Assembly: GCF_902616385.1 (NCBI RefSeq) | Contig: NZ_CACMSM010000003.1 | Coordinates: forward strand, 1-64,000 | Length of the DNA stretch: 64,000 bases | From: an uncultured Prochlorococcus sp. | GTDB taxonomy: Bacteria; Cyanobacteriota; Cyanobacteriia; PCC-6307; Cyanobiaceae | Reading direction: 5' to 3' | Notes under the pieces: generated by a model | What the model was told of the DNA's origin: nothing | Database searches by the model: none | What the model saw: the letters and a program-made list of their open reading frames with translations, nothing else | Shown here: positions 50,192 through 60,147 of the stretch, piece by piece | Numbering within the stretch: the stretch's first letter is position 1 | How the letters are laid out: every line of letters starts with the position of its first letter | Program-made: the position numbers and the translations under genes

Positions 50192-50941
50192 TTATTTTTC
50201 AATTGCATATTGCCATTCGTTATTTTGAGATAAACTTTTCTCTCTAAGTAACTGTAATTTCCTACTATTTATTTTTATAACTATCCCATTAGTTGGGTAT
50301 TTCGCAAATATTTTTTTCTCTAACCAATGTTTTTTATATATTTGGATTTCGCTTGTATGATTTGTGAAGTAACTGTCAGGGGTGCTAAAGCCACATTTTT
50401 TAAGATAGTTAAGGGTTTCGTATTGATTAAGTCTTCCATTAAGTATTTGGAAACAGCAAAGGCGGAGACTTTCTCCAATCCCTTTCTTATCATTGAGGTA
50501 TTTTCTTGTAATTCTTTGGGAAATGCCGGCAACTTGGTTTGTAGCGTATAGTTCACCTCTAATTTGAAAATCTCGTTTGATAGGAATACAATCGGGGACA
50601 TTTTTAATTTGTTTAATTTTGCTTGAGACATCAAATCCTTTTTTTGTAATAGCTTTATTAAACTTGCCATCTATATATCTAATTGCAATAGCACAGCCAT
50701 CAATTTTTGGTTGAATGCTTAATCTTGTTTTTGATAATAAACTTTCACAAAATTCTTTATAGTTTTCTTTAGCTAATTTTGGCAAAAGTTTATTATTTTT
50801 TTGATTAAAGTAGTCAGGCTTTGGATCAACAGGAATAAAGAGTTTTTCAAGTTGCTTAAATGCATTATCCGAAATTATACCTTTACCTATTCTGTATTGT
50901 TCATCCAGATACTTAACATCTCTCACTAATAAATTATTCAT
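50192..50941 (-). CDS. minimal NAD+-dependent DNA-ligase-like nucleotidyltransferase
   Basis: YRIGKGIISDNAFKQLEKLF; KIDG in LSIQPKIDGCAIAIRY; GELYATN; TNGIVIKINSRKLQLL; ends NNEWQYAIEK*. Confidence 0.75.
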   Translation of the reverse strand: MNNLLVRDVKYLDEQYRIGKGIISDNAFKQLEKLFIPVDPKPDYFNQKNNKLLPKLAKENYKEFCESLLSKTRLSIQPKIDGCAIAIRYIDGKFNKAITKKGFDVSSKIKQIKNVPDCIPIKRDFQIRGELYATNQVAGISQRITRKYLNDKKGIGESLRLCCFQILNGRLNQYETLNYLKKCGFSTPDSYFTNHTSEIQIYKKHWLEKKIFAKYPTNGIVIKINSRKLQLLREKSLSQNNEWQYAIEK

Positions 50942-51217
50942 AATAATTTTGATAAATATTTAAAAATCTTTTAGAAAAAATCAATAAATAAAGATTTGAA
51001 AATTAAAATTAGATCTAAAAAGTAATTGACAACTAAATATCCTCCTACGGAGAGAGCGATTTAAGAGTATAAAATGTACAGATCAAACGCTTAAATTAAA
51101 TACTTCAATCAAACATATTTACTTAAAAGTGAAATAGAAAATTTTAAGGATTAATTTGCAGGCAAATTTTTGAAATTTCTATCAATACAAAAAAAAATTT
51201 TTTAAAGTATTGAGAAA

Positions 51218-52378
51218 ATGTCATTTTTATTAAAAGCTCAAAATACCTGGGAAAATTTTGCGAAATACAAAATTAATGATTATGCAAAATTAAGAAATTT
51301 TGATTTTGGGCCAAATAATGAAAGTTCAGTTTCAAAATTATCGCCTTTCATTACTCATAGAATATTATCGGAATATGATCTAATTCATGATGTTAAAAGT
51401 AAGTACAAAATCAAAAATTCAACTAAATTTGTTGAAGAAATATTTTGGAGAGTTTACTGGAAAGGGTGGATGGAAAATAGACCTAAAGTTTGGAGAAATT
51501 TTATTTCAGAAAACAATTTCGATTTTGATTATGAGCTATATGAAAGTGCAATTAATGGCAATACAAAATTAGATTTTTTTAATTCTTGGGTCCATGAATT
51601 AAAGCAGTACAACTATTTGCATAACCATACAAGAATGTGGTTTGCGAGTACTTGGATATTTAATTTAGGCCTCCCATGGCAATTGGGAGCAAAGTTTTTC
51701 TTTAAATATCTTTTTGATGGAGATGCTTCATCTAATCTCCTTAGCTGGAGATGGGTCGGAGGATTGCAAACGAAGGGAAAACAATATCTTTTTTCATCAT
51801 CAAACCTTAAAAAGTTTTCAAATAATAGATTTAATGTAGAAAAAATAAGTAATCAACAAATTTTTCTTGAAGAATCTAATCAAATACCATTTGAAGATGA
51901 GATTTATAAAAATGATATGGATCCTAAATCAGATAATCTTATTATGTTTGAAAATGATCTGCACCTTGCAACCCTTAAAAATTTACTTCCAAGCTATAAA
52001 AAAGTATTTATTATCCTTTTAAAAAATGAACAAAGACAAATTAAATTGTCTGAATCTGTTTTGAAATTTAAACAAGATTTGGTCTCTGAATTTGTAGAGC
52101 AATTTGATAATGTTGTACAGATTGATCCTAATTCACTGGAAAATACTTTTAAAAATACCAACGAAATAGACATTATTTATCCTGGAGTGGGAGAAAATTA
52201 TGATTTCATAACTGAGTTTAAAAATTTACACCATAAAAAAATTTTTAATCTTGTGAGGGATGAAGATTTATTTGCTTGGAAATTTGCTAAAAGAGGGTTT
52301 TTTAAATTTAAAGAAAATATTCCAAAAATAAATCAGAGAATATTAGAAAATTTTTCAAAAAATAAATTTTTAACTTAG
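51218..52378 (+). CDS. photolyase/cryptochrome FAD-domain protein with atypical domain order
   Basis: SKLSPFITHRILSEYDLI, EIFWRVYWKGWMENRP, YNYLHNHTRMWFASTWIFNLGLPWQLGAKFFFKYLFDGDASSNLLSWRWVGGLQTKGKQYL; C-terminal NLIMFENDLHLATLKNLLPSYKKVFIILL. Confidence 0.85.
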   Translation: MSFLLKAQNTWENFAKYKINDYAKLRNFDFGPNNESSVSKLSPFITHRILSEYDLIHDVKSKYKIKNSTKFVEEIFWRVYWKGWMENRPKVWRNFISENNFDFDYELYESAINGNTKLDFFNSWVHELKQYNYLHNHTRMWFASTWIFNLGLPWQLGAKFFFKYLFDGDASSNLLSWRWVGGLQTKGKQYLFSSSNLKKFSNNRFNVEKISNQQIFLEESNQIPFEDEIYKNDMDPKSDNLIMFENDLHLATLKNLLPSYKKVFIILLKNEQRQIKLSESVLKFKQDLVSEFVEQFDNVVQIDPNSLENTFKNTNEIDIIYPGVGENYDFITEFKNLHHKKIFNLVRDEDLFAWKFAKRGFFKFKENIPKINQRILENFSKNKFLT

Positions 52379-52508
52379 TTGAATTCCAAATCAGAAAATA
52401 ACCCTTTTAGTAAGTGAGTATAAATACTTATTTAGGTGCGACTTTTGCTCTTTAATCCACGATGGATAATGTGACTAGTTATTTTTACTTAAGGTTAAAC
52501 TTTTAATA

Positions 52509-53060
52509 GTGCTTTCAACAATTCTTACAAAGTCGTTTAGCAAAGATACTGCTTTATTAATTCTTAGAGTCATAACAGGAACTGTTCTTATTCATCACGG
52601 TTATGAGAAACTAGCAAATATAGAAAATTTCGCTGATGCTTTTGTAAGACCATTACATCTTCCATTCCCAATATTTTTATCGTACATAGCGGCATTTTCA
52701 GAAATAGGTGGTAGTTGGTTACTAATCATTGGCTTAGCCACAAGATTCGGAGCTTTGGCAATTGTTGGAACAATTTCTGTCGCCATATACCATGCACTAG
52801 TTACTTCAGGTTTTAATATTTTCTTACTAGAACTTTTGCTTTTGTATTTCGCTTCAGCAACTTCAATTGCATTGACAGGTCCTGGTAATTTCTCCTTAGA
52901 TGAAGTCATTATCAGAATTTTGAAATCAGAAGATGAGGAGGATATTATACTTTCAACAAAATCAAAACCTTCCAAGCAAATTGAAGTTAAAGAAGAGATA
53001 AGTAAAGGTGGCTTATTTCAATTTTTGCAAGCTAACATACTCTCAGATACTTCAAGCTAG
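52509..53060 (+). CDS. DoxX family protein (GTG start)
   Basis: ALLILRVITGTVLIHHGYEKLANIENFADAFVRPLHLPFPIFLSYIAAFSEIGGSWLLIIGLATRFGALAIVGTIS. Confidence 0.88.
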   Translation: MLSTILTKSFSKDTALLILRVITGTVLIHHGYEKLANIENFADAFVRPLHLPFPIFLSYIAAFSEIGGSWLLIIGLATRFGALAIVGTISVAIYHALVTSGFNIFLLELLLLYFASATSIALTGPGNFSLDEVIIRILKSEDEEDIILSTKSKPSKQIEVKEEISKGGLFQFLQANILSDTSS

Positions 53061-53075
53061 CTTTTTAGGATAAAG

Positions 53076-53225
53076 GTTATTGATTAGCTCTAACCTTTTT
53101 CGATAACTGTTCCTCTTCTCAAGTTTTATCTTAATAGTTGCTTCAGAAAGACTTATAAATAGGCCTATAGCTGTCACCCAAGATAAAAATATAACAGGGT
53201 TTTCTGGAATTTCTGAGAAATTCAT
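53076..53225 (-). CDS. small TM protein (about 49 aa; 3' end approximate)
   Basis: MNFSEIPENPVIFLSWVTAIGLFISLSEATIKIKLEKRNSYRK.... Confidence 0.4.
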
Positions 53226-53299
53226 TTGAATAATACTTCTTTTTTAAAACTGACTGATCACTATATGTTTTTCAACCTAAATATACAATTTAGAAATAT

Positions 53300-53851
53300 T
53301 TAAGGATTAATTTCAACCTTTTTCCATTTATTAATCTTTTCCCAAAGATATCGTTTATGAACAGGCTGTTCTAATTTAAGAAGATCTACTGAATCGATTT
53401 CAAAATTTAGGACTACAAAATTTTCTGACTTGGGTAGATTGGATAATATTTTATAATTAGATTGGACTTTTAGGTTTATTTTGTCTCCAGGAGATCCCCA
53501 AAACCAAGAAGATTTTGATTTTTCTGATAATAAATCCCAATAATTTTTGTTATCACTTAATTCATGTATTTTTCCTTTGAATCTATATTGTGATTTGGTT
53601 TTCAAAAAGAACCATAATATTTCTGCATTAGGGTTAGATTTTAAATGCCCAATTTTTTTACTTCTTCTATCAGTAAAAATAATCATTGAACTATCTTTAT
53701 GCCATCCTCTGAAAACAACTGTTCTTAATCTTGGCTCATTATCTTCGCTGACTGTTGCAAGCTGTATCCATTTATTAGAGGGTGATTTGCCCTCTTTTTT
53801 TCTAGAAGATTTTAAATCTTGCCTCCAACTGGGTAAGTTGTTATCAGGCAT
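53300..53851 (-). CDS. pyridoxamine 5'-phosphate oxidase-like FMN-binding protein
   Basis: WIQLATVSEDNEPRLRTVVFRGWHKDSSMIIFTDRRSKKIGHLKSNPNAEILWFFLKTKSQYRFKG. Confidence 0.88.
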   Translation of the reverse strand: MPDNNLPSWRQDLKSSRKKEGKSPSNKWIQLATVSEDNEPRLRTVVFRGWHKDSSMIIFTDRRSKKIGHLKSNPNAEILWFFLKTKSQYRFKGKIHELSDNKNYWDLLSEKSKSSWFWGSPGDKINLKVQSNYKILSNLPKSENFVVLNFEIDSVDLLKLEQPVHKRYLWEKINKWKKVEINP

Positions 53852-54461
53852 TTAATTTAGGTAATATAAGACCACTTTTCTTTTTGTATTCTTCGAATGA
53901 ATCATATTTTGAGAGCGATTTATCTTTTTTTATCATTCTTGGTAGAAAAACTATAGAGAAAAATATTGCAAGAATTACCAATGGTATTAAACTCATTGAA
54001 AGTATGGCGAATGAAAGATAAATTAGTATTTCTCCTAGATAATTTGTATTCCTTACATTTTTGAAAAATCCTTCTTTAATTAGATCTTTTTTTAATTTAA
54101 GAGAAAAATATTTTTGGGCATCACTAGCAAAGTGAAGAAACACACCAATTATATTTATAGATACAGATGCAGCTATTACGATATTTGGAACAGATTTCTG
54201 AGATGAGATAAGAATGTAGGGAGCTACCCAGTAACTTCCAAGGAAAATAAAACCAGAAACTGAAGTTAAAAAATTGATTTTTTCTTTAAAATAAGGATCT
54301 GGGAATATCTTTTCTTTTAGAAGCCAAAGTAATCCATAAGTACCATGCAGAGCTAAATAAACGTAGGGAGCGATCGTAAAATTATCAAAAAAAATCATAA
54401 GACCAACTACTACAAATGCAGTGAGCCCCTTATGTAGATTAATTATCTGATTAAGTTTCAT
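53844..54461 (-). CDS. isoprenylcysteine methyltransferase / steroid-reductase-like membrane protein
   Basis: KKDLIKEGFFKNVRNTNYLGEILIYLSFAILSMSLIPLVIL...RMIKKDKSLSKYDSFEEYKKKSGLILP. Confidence 0.75.
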   Translation of the reverse strand: MKLNQIINLHKGLTAFVVVGLMIFFDNFTIAPYVYLALHGTYGLLWLLKEKIFPDPYFKEKINFLTSVSGFIFLGSYWVAPYILISSQKSVPNIVIAASVSINIIGVFLHFASDAQKYFSLKLKKDLIKEGFFKNVRNTNYLGEILIYLSFAILSMSLIPLVILAIFFSIVFLPRMIKKDKSLSKYDSFEEYKKKSGLILPKLNA

Positions 54462-54528
54462 CTTTTTTAATAATCTAAAAAATGAAATTATTTTTTGTGG
54501 ATATAACCTAGGTCGTCAAAAGTTTTAA

Positions 54529-54600
54529 TGGGCGATACTGGATTCGAACCAGTGGCCACTACCGTGTCGAGGTAGTGCTCTACCACTGAGCTAATCGCCC
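54529..54600 (-). tRNA. tRNA-Val (anticodon GAC by position)
   Basis: GGGCGAT-TA-GCTCAGTGGTAGAGC-A-CTACC-TCGACAC-GGTAG-TGGCC-ACTGG-TTCGAAT-CCAGT-ATCGCCC-A cloverleaf. Confidence 0.93.
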
Positions 54601-54649
54601 CAATTGAGGAATTTTTAATCCCCCTTATAAGAAAATAGCAGGTTGCGTT

Positions 54650-55441
54650 TCATTTTCTAAGTAATTTAACTTTCCATCGTTCTCTTTTGGTTATTTCTAA
54701 ATTTAGAATTTCGATAAATCCTTTATTCTCAAGTTCTAGTTTGTCGCCAATTTTTAGATTAATTGTTGGCTTATTAACTTTGCTTCCATTTAATCTGAGC
54801 ATTCCATTTTCTATCCTTTCAATGATTTTGGTTCGTGATACCCTAAAGCCAGCTGATGCTATAGCATCTAATCTTGTTGAAGCTTCTACTGTATTGACAA
54901 GTTTTTTTGATCTTCCAGAAGGTATTTGTAATTCATCTATACCTACTACATTAACTTTTACTTTTACGTCTCTTAAATAAAAAATCTTTTCATCTAGGTG
55001 CTTAATGTCTGAATTATCAATTATCCCTTGTGCTCCCCTATCGCCAATAGTCCATATATCTCCAACTTTTATTTGATTAACCCCATTTTCAATTAAGAGG
55101 GATCTAAAGTCGTCTTGTGTAGCATTATCAAATAAAAAATTTCCAATAATTTTTATTCCTTGAGCTGGAAAATTACTTTTTAGCGCATCCTCCTCAGGAA
55201 TGTTATCTCCTCTAAAGCAAGCTATCCTAGATCTTTGAGAAGAGGAGAATCCTCCATAAATAAAAAATTTGAAATCATTTAAATTTTCAAAATCTTTTAA
55301 AATCTCTTCGCAAACATAAGTTGAATTAAACCCAGTCCAATAAGTTTCCCAGTGCTTGTAAGCTAAGTTAGCAATATTTATTAATTCCTCAGTTTCTTTT
55401 TTGTAGTTTGAATTTAATAAGATCTCTTTTAGGTCAATCAT
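54650..55441 (-). CDS. YlmH-like S4-domain RNA-binding protein (photosystem II S4 domain type)
   Basis: GDIWTIGDRGAQGIID...SRKLVNTVEASTRLDAIASAGFRVSRTKIIERIENGMLRLNGSKVNKPTINLKIGDKLELENKG. Confidence 0.85.
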   Translation of the reverse strand: MIDLKEILLNSNYKKETEELINIANLAYKHWETYWTGFNSTYVCEEILKDFENLNDFKFFIYGGFSSSQRSRIACFRGDNIPEEDALKSNFPAQGIKIIGNFLFDNATQDDFRSLLIENGVNQIKVGDIWTIGDRGAQGIIDNSDIKHLDEKIFYLRDVKVKVNVVGIDELQIPSGRSKKLVNTVEASTRLDAIASAGFRVSRTKIIERIENGMLRLNGSKVNKPTINLKIGDKLELENKGFIEILNLEITKRERWKVKLLRK

Positions 55442-56008
55442 TTAGCCTTCTAAAAAAATTATATCTTTTGCTTCTGATTGTTTTATCAAAGCCCATGGTA
55501 ATTCAGCTCCAATTTGATTTTCAAGTAGAACAAGCCATTTACCCTCTTTATTAAAATTAATGATCGATCTTAACTCTTTATTTCTATTAATGTTGATACT
55601 TGCAGAAGAAACAATGCTTCCTAAATATCCTGAACCCATTCCCAAAAGACCTCCAATTAATGATTCCCCGATGTTATTTAAACCAAGAAAACTGAAGGTA
55701 GATAAATTAGTCATATTAGAAAAAGCTATTCCAGCTATAAACCCAAATGGCATTAGCCATCTACTCATATCTTGTTGTCTGATCTTTCTATCAAGTTTAG
55801 GATTTAAGATTCTTATATCTTCAAAATTTTGAGATTTGAATAAGATATTTGCTTTCGCATTTAGTAATTCTGTTTCGTCTGATGATATTTTCTCACTTAT
55901 TGGTGGGATCAAAATAGCTTCAGAGAGCATTACTGATTTTTCTTTGAACACTTCAAATAGTTGGATACATTTATCAATGTCTTCAAATATCACGATACTT
56001 TTAGTCAA
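55442..56008 (-). CDS. hypothetical membrane protein
   Basis: LMPFGFIAGIAFSNMTNLSTFSFLGLNNIGESLIGGLLGMGSGYLGSIVSS. Confidence 0.7.
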   Translation of the reverse strand: MTKSIVIFEDIDKCIQLFEVFKEKSVMLSEAILIPPISEKISSDETELLNAKANILFKSQNFEDIRILNPKLDRKIRQQDMSRWLMPFGFIAGIAFSNMTNLSTFSFLGLNNIGESLIGGLLGMGSGYLGSIVSSASININRNKELRSIINFNKEGKWLVLLENQIGAELPWALIKQSEAKDIIFLEG

Positions 56009-56107
56009 ATTTCAATCCTCAAATGTTTGTGTGTTATTCAAATTAATAAAATAAGATACATACACTATAGATTAAGTTAAAGTAAAAGATTAAAGAACCA
56101 ATCTTAA

Positions 56108-57694
56108 ATGACAAAAGTTCTCATTACAGATCCAATTGATCAAACAGGAATCGATATTCTTTCACAAGTTGCTCAGGTTGATCAGAAGATAGGAATCTCA
56201 GACTCTGAGCTAGCTTCCATTATTAAAGATTATGATGCTTTAATGATTCGCTCTGGTACTAAAGTGACCGAAGAAATTATTAACTCTTCAAGTAAACTGA
56301 GAATTATTGGAAGAGCAGGAGTTGGAGTTGATAATGTAGATGTTAAGGCTGCTACGCAAAAAGGAGTTCTTGTTGTTAACTCTCCAGGAGGCAACACAAT
56401 AGCCGCTGCTGAACATACGATAGCTATGATGTTGGCTTTATCTAGACATATTCCAATTGCTAATAGTAGTACTTTGTCAGGTAAATGGGAAAGAAAGAAA
56501 TTTGTTGGTAATGAGCTTTATAAGAAAAAATTAGGCGTAGTAGGTTTAGGGAAAATTGGTGCTCATGTAGCAAAAGTTGCTAATGCATTAGGAATGGAAG
56601 TTTACGGATATGATCCCTTTGTATCAACTGAAAGGGCTCAACAAATAAAAGTTAAATTGTCTGAACTAGAGGATTTATTCAAACAATCTGATTATGTAAC
56701 TTTGCATTTGCCTCGCACACCAGAGACAGAGAATTTAGTAAATATAGACGTACTTAAAAGCATGAAAAGTAGCGCAAAATTGATTAATTGTGCTCGAGGA
56801 GGCTTAATTGATGAAGAGGCATTAGCACAAGCTTTAAATCAATCATTGATTGCGGGTGCTGCAATAGATGTCTTTTCTAAAGAACCTTTGGAATCTAATT
56901 CACCACTTTTGAAGGTTGAAAAGAATCTTATACTTACCCCTCATTTAGGAGCATCTACACGGGAAGCACAAGAAAATGTAGCTGTTGATGTTGCAGAACA
57001 AATAAGGGATGTCTTGCTTGGTTTATCTGCTAGAACTGCAGTAAATATTCCAGGGTTGAGCCCTGATATTATGGATAGTCTAAAACCTCATTTGCAGTTG
57101 GCTGAAACAATGGGTCTGCTTATAAGCCAGCTTTCAGGTGGGCAGATTCAAAAACTAGAAGTAAAGCTTCAAGGTGAATTTGTTCAACATCCTTCTCAGC
57201 CATTAATAATAGCTAGTCTAAAAGGTCTTTTAAGTAAAGCTTTGGGAGATAGGATTAATTATGTGAATGCTTCTCTAGAAGCAGATTCAAGAGGTATTTC
57301 GGTAGTCGAGAATAAAGATGAGGCGCGACCTGAATTTGCTAGTGGGTCGCTTCAGTTGACCACTTATGGAGATAATGGAGATCATAGCGTTGCAGGCAGC
57401 ATTTTTGCTGATGGGGAATTAAGAATTATTAGTATTGATCAATATCCTGTTAATGTATCGCCAAGTAGATACATGCTAGTTACTAGGCACAGGGATATGC
57501 CTGGTATTATTGGCAAGCTTGGTTCTTTATTAGGTAGCAACAATGTAAATATTGCCTCGATGCAAGTTGGGCGCAAAATTGTTAGAGGGGAAGCTGTTAT
57601 GGTTCTAAGTATTGATGATCCAATTCCTAATAAGTTGCTTGACACCATTATTGAAGTAGAGGGAATTACCAGCGCTAATCCAGTTACTCTATAA
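56108..57694 (+). CDS. serA: D-3-phosphoglycerate dehydrogenase
   Basis: [58 protein letters not shown]-terminal ACT domain. Confidence 0.96.
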   Translation: MTKVLITDPIDQTGIDILSQVAQVDQKIGISDSELASIIKDYDALMIRSGTKVTEEIINSSSKLRIIGRAGVGVDNVDVKAATQKGVLVVNSPGGNTIAAAEHTIAMMLALSRHIPIANSSTLSGKWERKKFVGNELYKKKLGVVGLGKIGAHVAKVANALGMEVYGYDPFVSTERAQQIKVKLSELEDLFKQSDYVTLHLPRTPETENLVNIDVLKSMKSSAKLINCARGGLIDEEALAQALNQSLIAGAAIDVFSKEPLESNSPLLKVEKNLILTPHLGASTREAQENVAVDVAEQIRDVLLGLSARTAVNIPGLSPDIMDSLKPHLQLAETMGLLISQLSGGQIQKLEVKLQGEFVQHPSQPLIIASLKGLLSKALGDRINYVNASLEADSRGISVVENKDEARPEFASGSLQLTTYGDNGDHSVAGSIFADGELRIISIDQYPVNVSPSRYMLVTRHRDMPGIIGKLGSLLGSNNVNIASMQVGRKIVRGEAVMVLSIDDPIPNKLLDTIIEVEGITSANPVTL

Positions 57695-57711
57695 ATAGGC
57701 CAGCTCTATTA

Positions 57712-58623
57712 ATGGCAATTAAAGATTGGTATAAACTAACTTTTCTGATAGAAAGTGATTCAGAAGAAATGCTTATTTGGAAATTAAATGAGCTGGGAAT
57801 ATTTAGTTTTTCATTTGAATGTTTAATTAAAAATGAAAATAAAAAAGAGGTGAATATATGGCTTCCAGTCGATGATTGGGGGGGGAATTCTAGGTGTGAT
57901 TTTGAAAAAATAATTAGCAAACTTCTAAATATTAATGCCCCTAAGAATCAATTTTTTGATTGGAGCATTATTAAAGAGGAGGATTGGTTGACAAGCTGGA
58001 AGAAATATTGGGCACCTGAATTAGTAGGAAATCATCTTTTAATATTGCCTTGTTGGATGAATCTAAATGAAAAATTTAAAGATAAAAAAATCATAAAAAT
58101 TGATCCTGGAGCAGCCTTTGGTACAGGAAGTCACCCTTCGACTTATCTTTGCTTGGAAAAAATGGAGAATATTCTCTTTTCTGATAAAAAGATATTAGAT
58201 ATTGGGAGTGGTAGTGGGATTTTGAGTGTCGCTGCAAGATTGCTTGGCGCTAAGGAGGTTTATGCAGTGGATAATGATTATTTAGCTATAAATTCAACAA
58301 AATCTAATTTCCAACTAAATTTCGGTAACTTAAACAATTTAAATACATATTTGGGATCCTTTAATGAGGTAATTTTAAAAAATCAACTCACACAATTTGA
58401 TTTTGTTTTATGCAATATTCTTGCCGAGGTAATAAAAGGAATAATTCCAAATATTTATAAGTGCTTGCGAAACAATGGGGAAGTCATTTTCAGTGGAATT
58501 CTGAATTCACAAAAGGATGAAATTATAAAAATATTAATTCAGAATGACTTGAAATTATTGGATGTATCAACTAGAAAAGATTGGGCATGCATTTCTGCGC
58601 AAAAAGCCAGCAACCCAACCTAA
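57712..58623 (+). CDS. prmA: ribosomal protein L11 methyltransferase
   Basis: [53 protein letters not shown]. Confidence 0.94.
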   Translation: MAIKDWYKLTFLIESDSEEMLIWKLNELGIFSFSFECLIKNENKKEVNIWLPVDDWGGNSRCDFEKIISKLLNINAPKNQFFDWSIIKEEDWLTSWKKYWAPELVGNHLLILPCWMNLNEKFKDKKIIKIDPGAAFGTGSHPSTYLCLEKMENILFSDKKILDIGSGSGILSVAARLLGAKEVYAVDNDYLAINSTKSNFQLNFGNLNNLNTYLGSFNEVILKNQLTQFDFVLCNILAEVIKGIIPNIYKCLRNNGEVIFSGILNSQKDEIIKILIQNDLKLLDVSTRKDWACISAQKASNPT

Positions 58624-58757
58624 GTATAAGTTTTTCTTATAGATACTCTTTCATACATTTTATTGTGTCATTTTTTACTTCAAAATCTCACATATCGACC
58701 TAATCGATGTTAAAAATGTATTTGATAGGTATTAATTACCAACAATTTTTTATTTAA

Positions 58758-59057
58758 ATGGCTTCTTACAAAGTTACTCTCATCAACGAAGGTGAAGGTC
58801 TCAATTCAACTATTGAAGTACCTGATGACCAATACATCCTAGATGCGGCTGAAGAACAAGGTATCGACCTTCCTTATTCCTGCAGAGCTGGTGCATGTTC
58901 AACATGTGCTGGAAAAGTTACTTCAGGTAGTGTTGATCAATCAGATCAAAGTTTCTTGGATGATGACCAACTAGAAGCTGGTTTCGTTCTTACATGTGTT
59001 GCTTATCCAACATCTGATGTAACAATTACAACTCATGCTGAGGAAGAATTGTATTAA
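58758..59057 (+). CDS. petF: [2Fe-2S] plant-type ferredoxin
   Basis: [62 protein letters not shown]. Confidence 0.97.
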   Translation: MASYKVTLINEGEGLNSTIEVPDDQYILDAAEEQGIDLPYSCRAGACSTCAGKVTSGSVDQSDQSFLDDDQLEAGFVLTCVAYPTSDVTITTHAEEELY

Positions 59058-59102
59058 TTATAAAAAATTAACTACCCTAAGTTGATTATTAATTATTTCT
59101 CT

Positions 59103-59130
59103 GCCACCCTCTAGTAAGGTGGCTTTTTTT
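59103..59130 (+). terminator. intrinsic terminator after petF
   Basis: GCCACC-ctctagtaa-GGTGGC-TTTTTTT. Confidence 0.8.
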
Positions 59131-59134
59131 GTAA

Positions 59135-59503
59135 ATGAATAAATTTGAATTTTTCAAGACTGGCAGTGTTCAATCAAGTTATGGAGGTCAATACAGTTAT
59201 AAGGTAATTGGCCCATGTTGCAGACTTTATGATAGGGAAGAGTTACCTTGGCCCTGCTCAAGGCTTGCTTGGAGAAGTAAGGAGCCTAGTTGGAGAAGAA
59301 TAGGTTCTAGGTTCGTTGCTGATATGGCTTCAAGAAAATGCCCATCTTACTCAGTTCAAATTTTGGAGCCTGGATCAAAACCTGTTGAAACAGTTATAAC
59401 TCTTTTTTCAAAGAAATTTTCTTCTGATATACAAGAATGGTGGTATAGCAAAAAACCAGGCTCAAAAGAGCCTGGTAATATCTTCCCTTCTGAAATTGGT
59501 TAG
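59135..59503 (+). CDS. conserved-type hypothetical protein (122 aa)
   Basis: GPCCRLYDREELPWPCSRLAWRSKEPSWRRIGSRFVADMASRKCPSYSVQILEPGSKPVE. Confidence 0.75.
   Translation: MNKFEFFKTGSVQSSYGGQYSYKVIGPCCRLYDREELPWPCSRLAWRSKEPSWRRIGSRFVADMASRKCPSYSVQILEPGSKPVETVITLFSKKFSSDIQEWWYSKKPGSKEPGNIFPSEIG
59450..59475 (-). terminator. terminator of convergent pentapeptide gene, embedded in the 3' end of 59135-59503
   Basis: Minus strand: CCAGGCTC-TTTT-GAGCCTGG-TTTTTT. Confidence 0.75.
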
Positions 59504-59512
59504 CTTTAAATA

Positions 59513-60076
59513 TTATGCTTTTGGCTTTGGAGGCATGTAACCTTTTAAGCCGGTGCATTCAAGACTATCAATTGTATTAACTCCAGTTTGTGAGTTAGTT
59601 CCACTAGCTCTTTCACATAATGATTTTCTCTGAGAAAGATCAAGATTTGCATCAGTAAAGTCTGCACCATCAATAATTGCTCCATCAAAAACACTTTTCA
59701 TTAGCTCACCATTGGTAAGATTTGCATCTGTAAAATCGGCATTATCAAAGCGTGTTGCATATGCAATGAGGTCCGTCATATTGGCTCCTTTAAAACTAGA
59801 GTTTTTTGCAGTAGTCACGCTCATATATGCACCTTGAAGATTAGCTTCACCTAAATCTTGATTAGATAAATCATATTTAACATATTCAGTATTATGAAGG
59901 TCAGCACCGTGAAGATCATCTTTTAGAACGTCAACTGATGAAGGATCACTAGGATAGAGTGCATTTGCAGATATTGGATTAATAAGTAACCCAATAATTA
60001 ATGGAAGAAAAATAAATAGTCTTTTACAAGACTTATGTAGTGATGAAAAAATAGAGACCATTTCGATCGACATCAA
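59513..60076 (-). CDS. secreted pentapeptide-repeat protein
   Basis: DLSNQDLGEANLQGAYMSVTTAKNSSFKGANMTDLIAYATRFDNADFTDANLTNGELMKSVFDGAIIDGADFTDANL; N-terminal hydrophobic signal. Confidence 0.9.
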   Translation of the reverse strand: MMSIEMVSIFSSLHKSCKRLFIFLPLIIGLLINPISANALYPSDPSSVDVLKDDLHGADLHNTEYVKYDLSNQDLGEANLQGAYMSVTTAKNSSFKGANMTDLIAYATRFDNADFTDANLTNGELMKSVFDGAIIDGADFTDANLDLSQRKSLCERASGTNSQTGVNTIDSLECTGLKGYMPPKPKA

Positions 60077-60147
60077 ATAGAAAAACCTAAGACTATTATT
60101 TCACGGGTTGGTCATTTACAACGCTCCTGCTAACGAACTGTTGCAGT

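Noticed and set aside
50320-50670. 116-aa minus ORF overlapping the ligase-like gene
   Set aside because: Out-of-frame reading of the ligase-like CDS, which has recognisable motifs.
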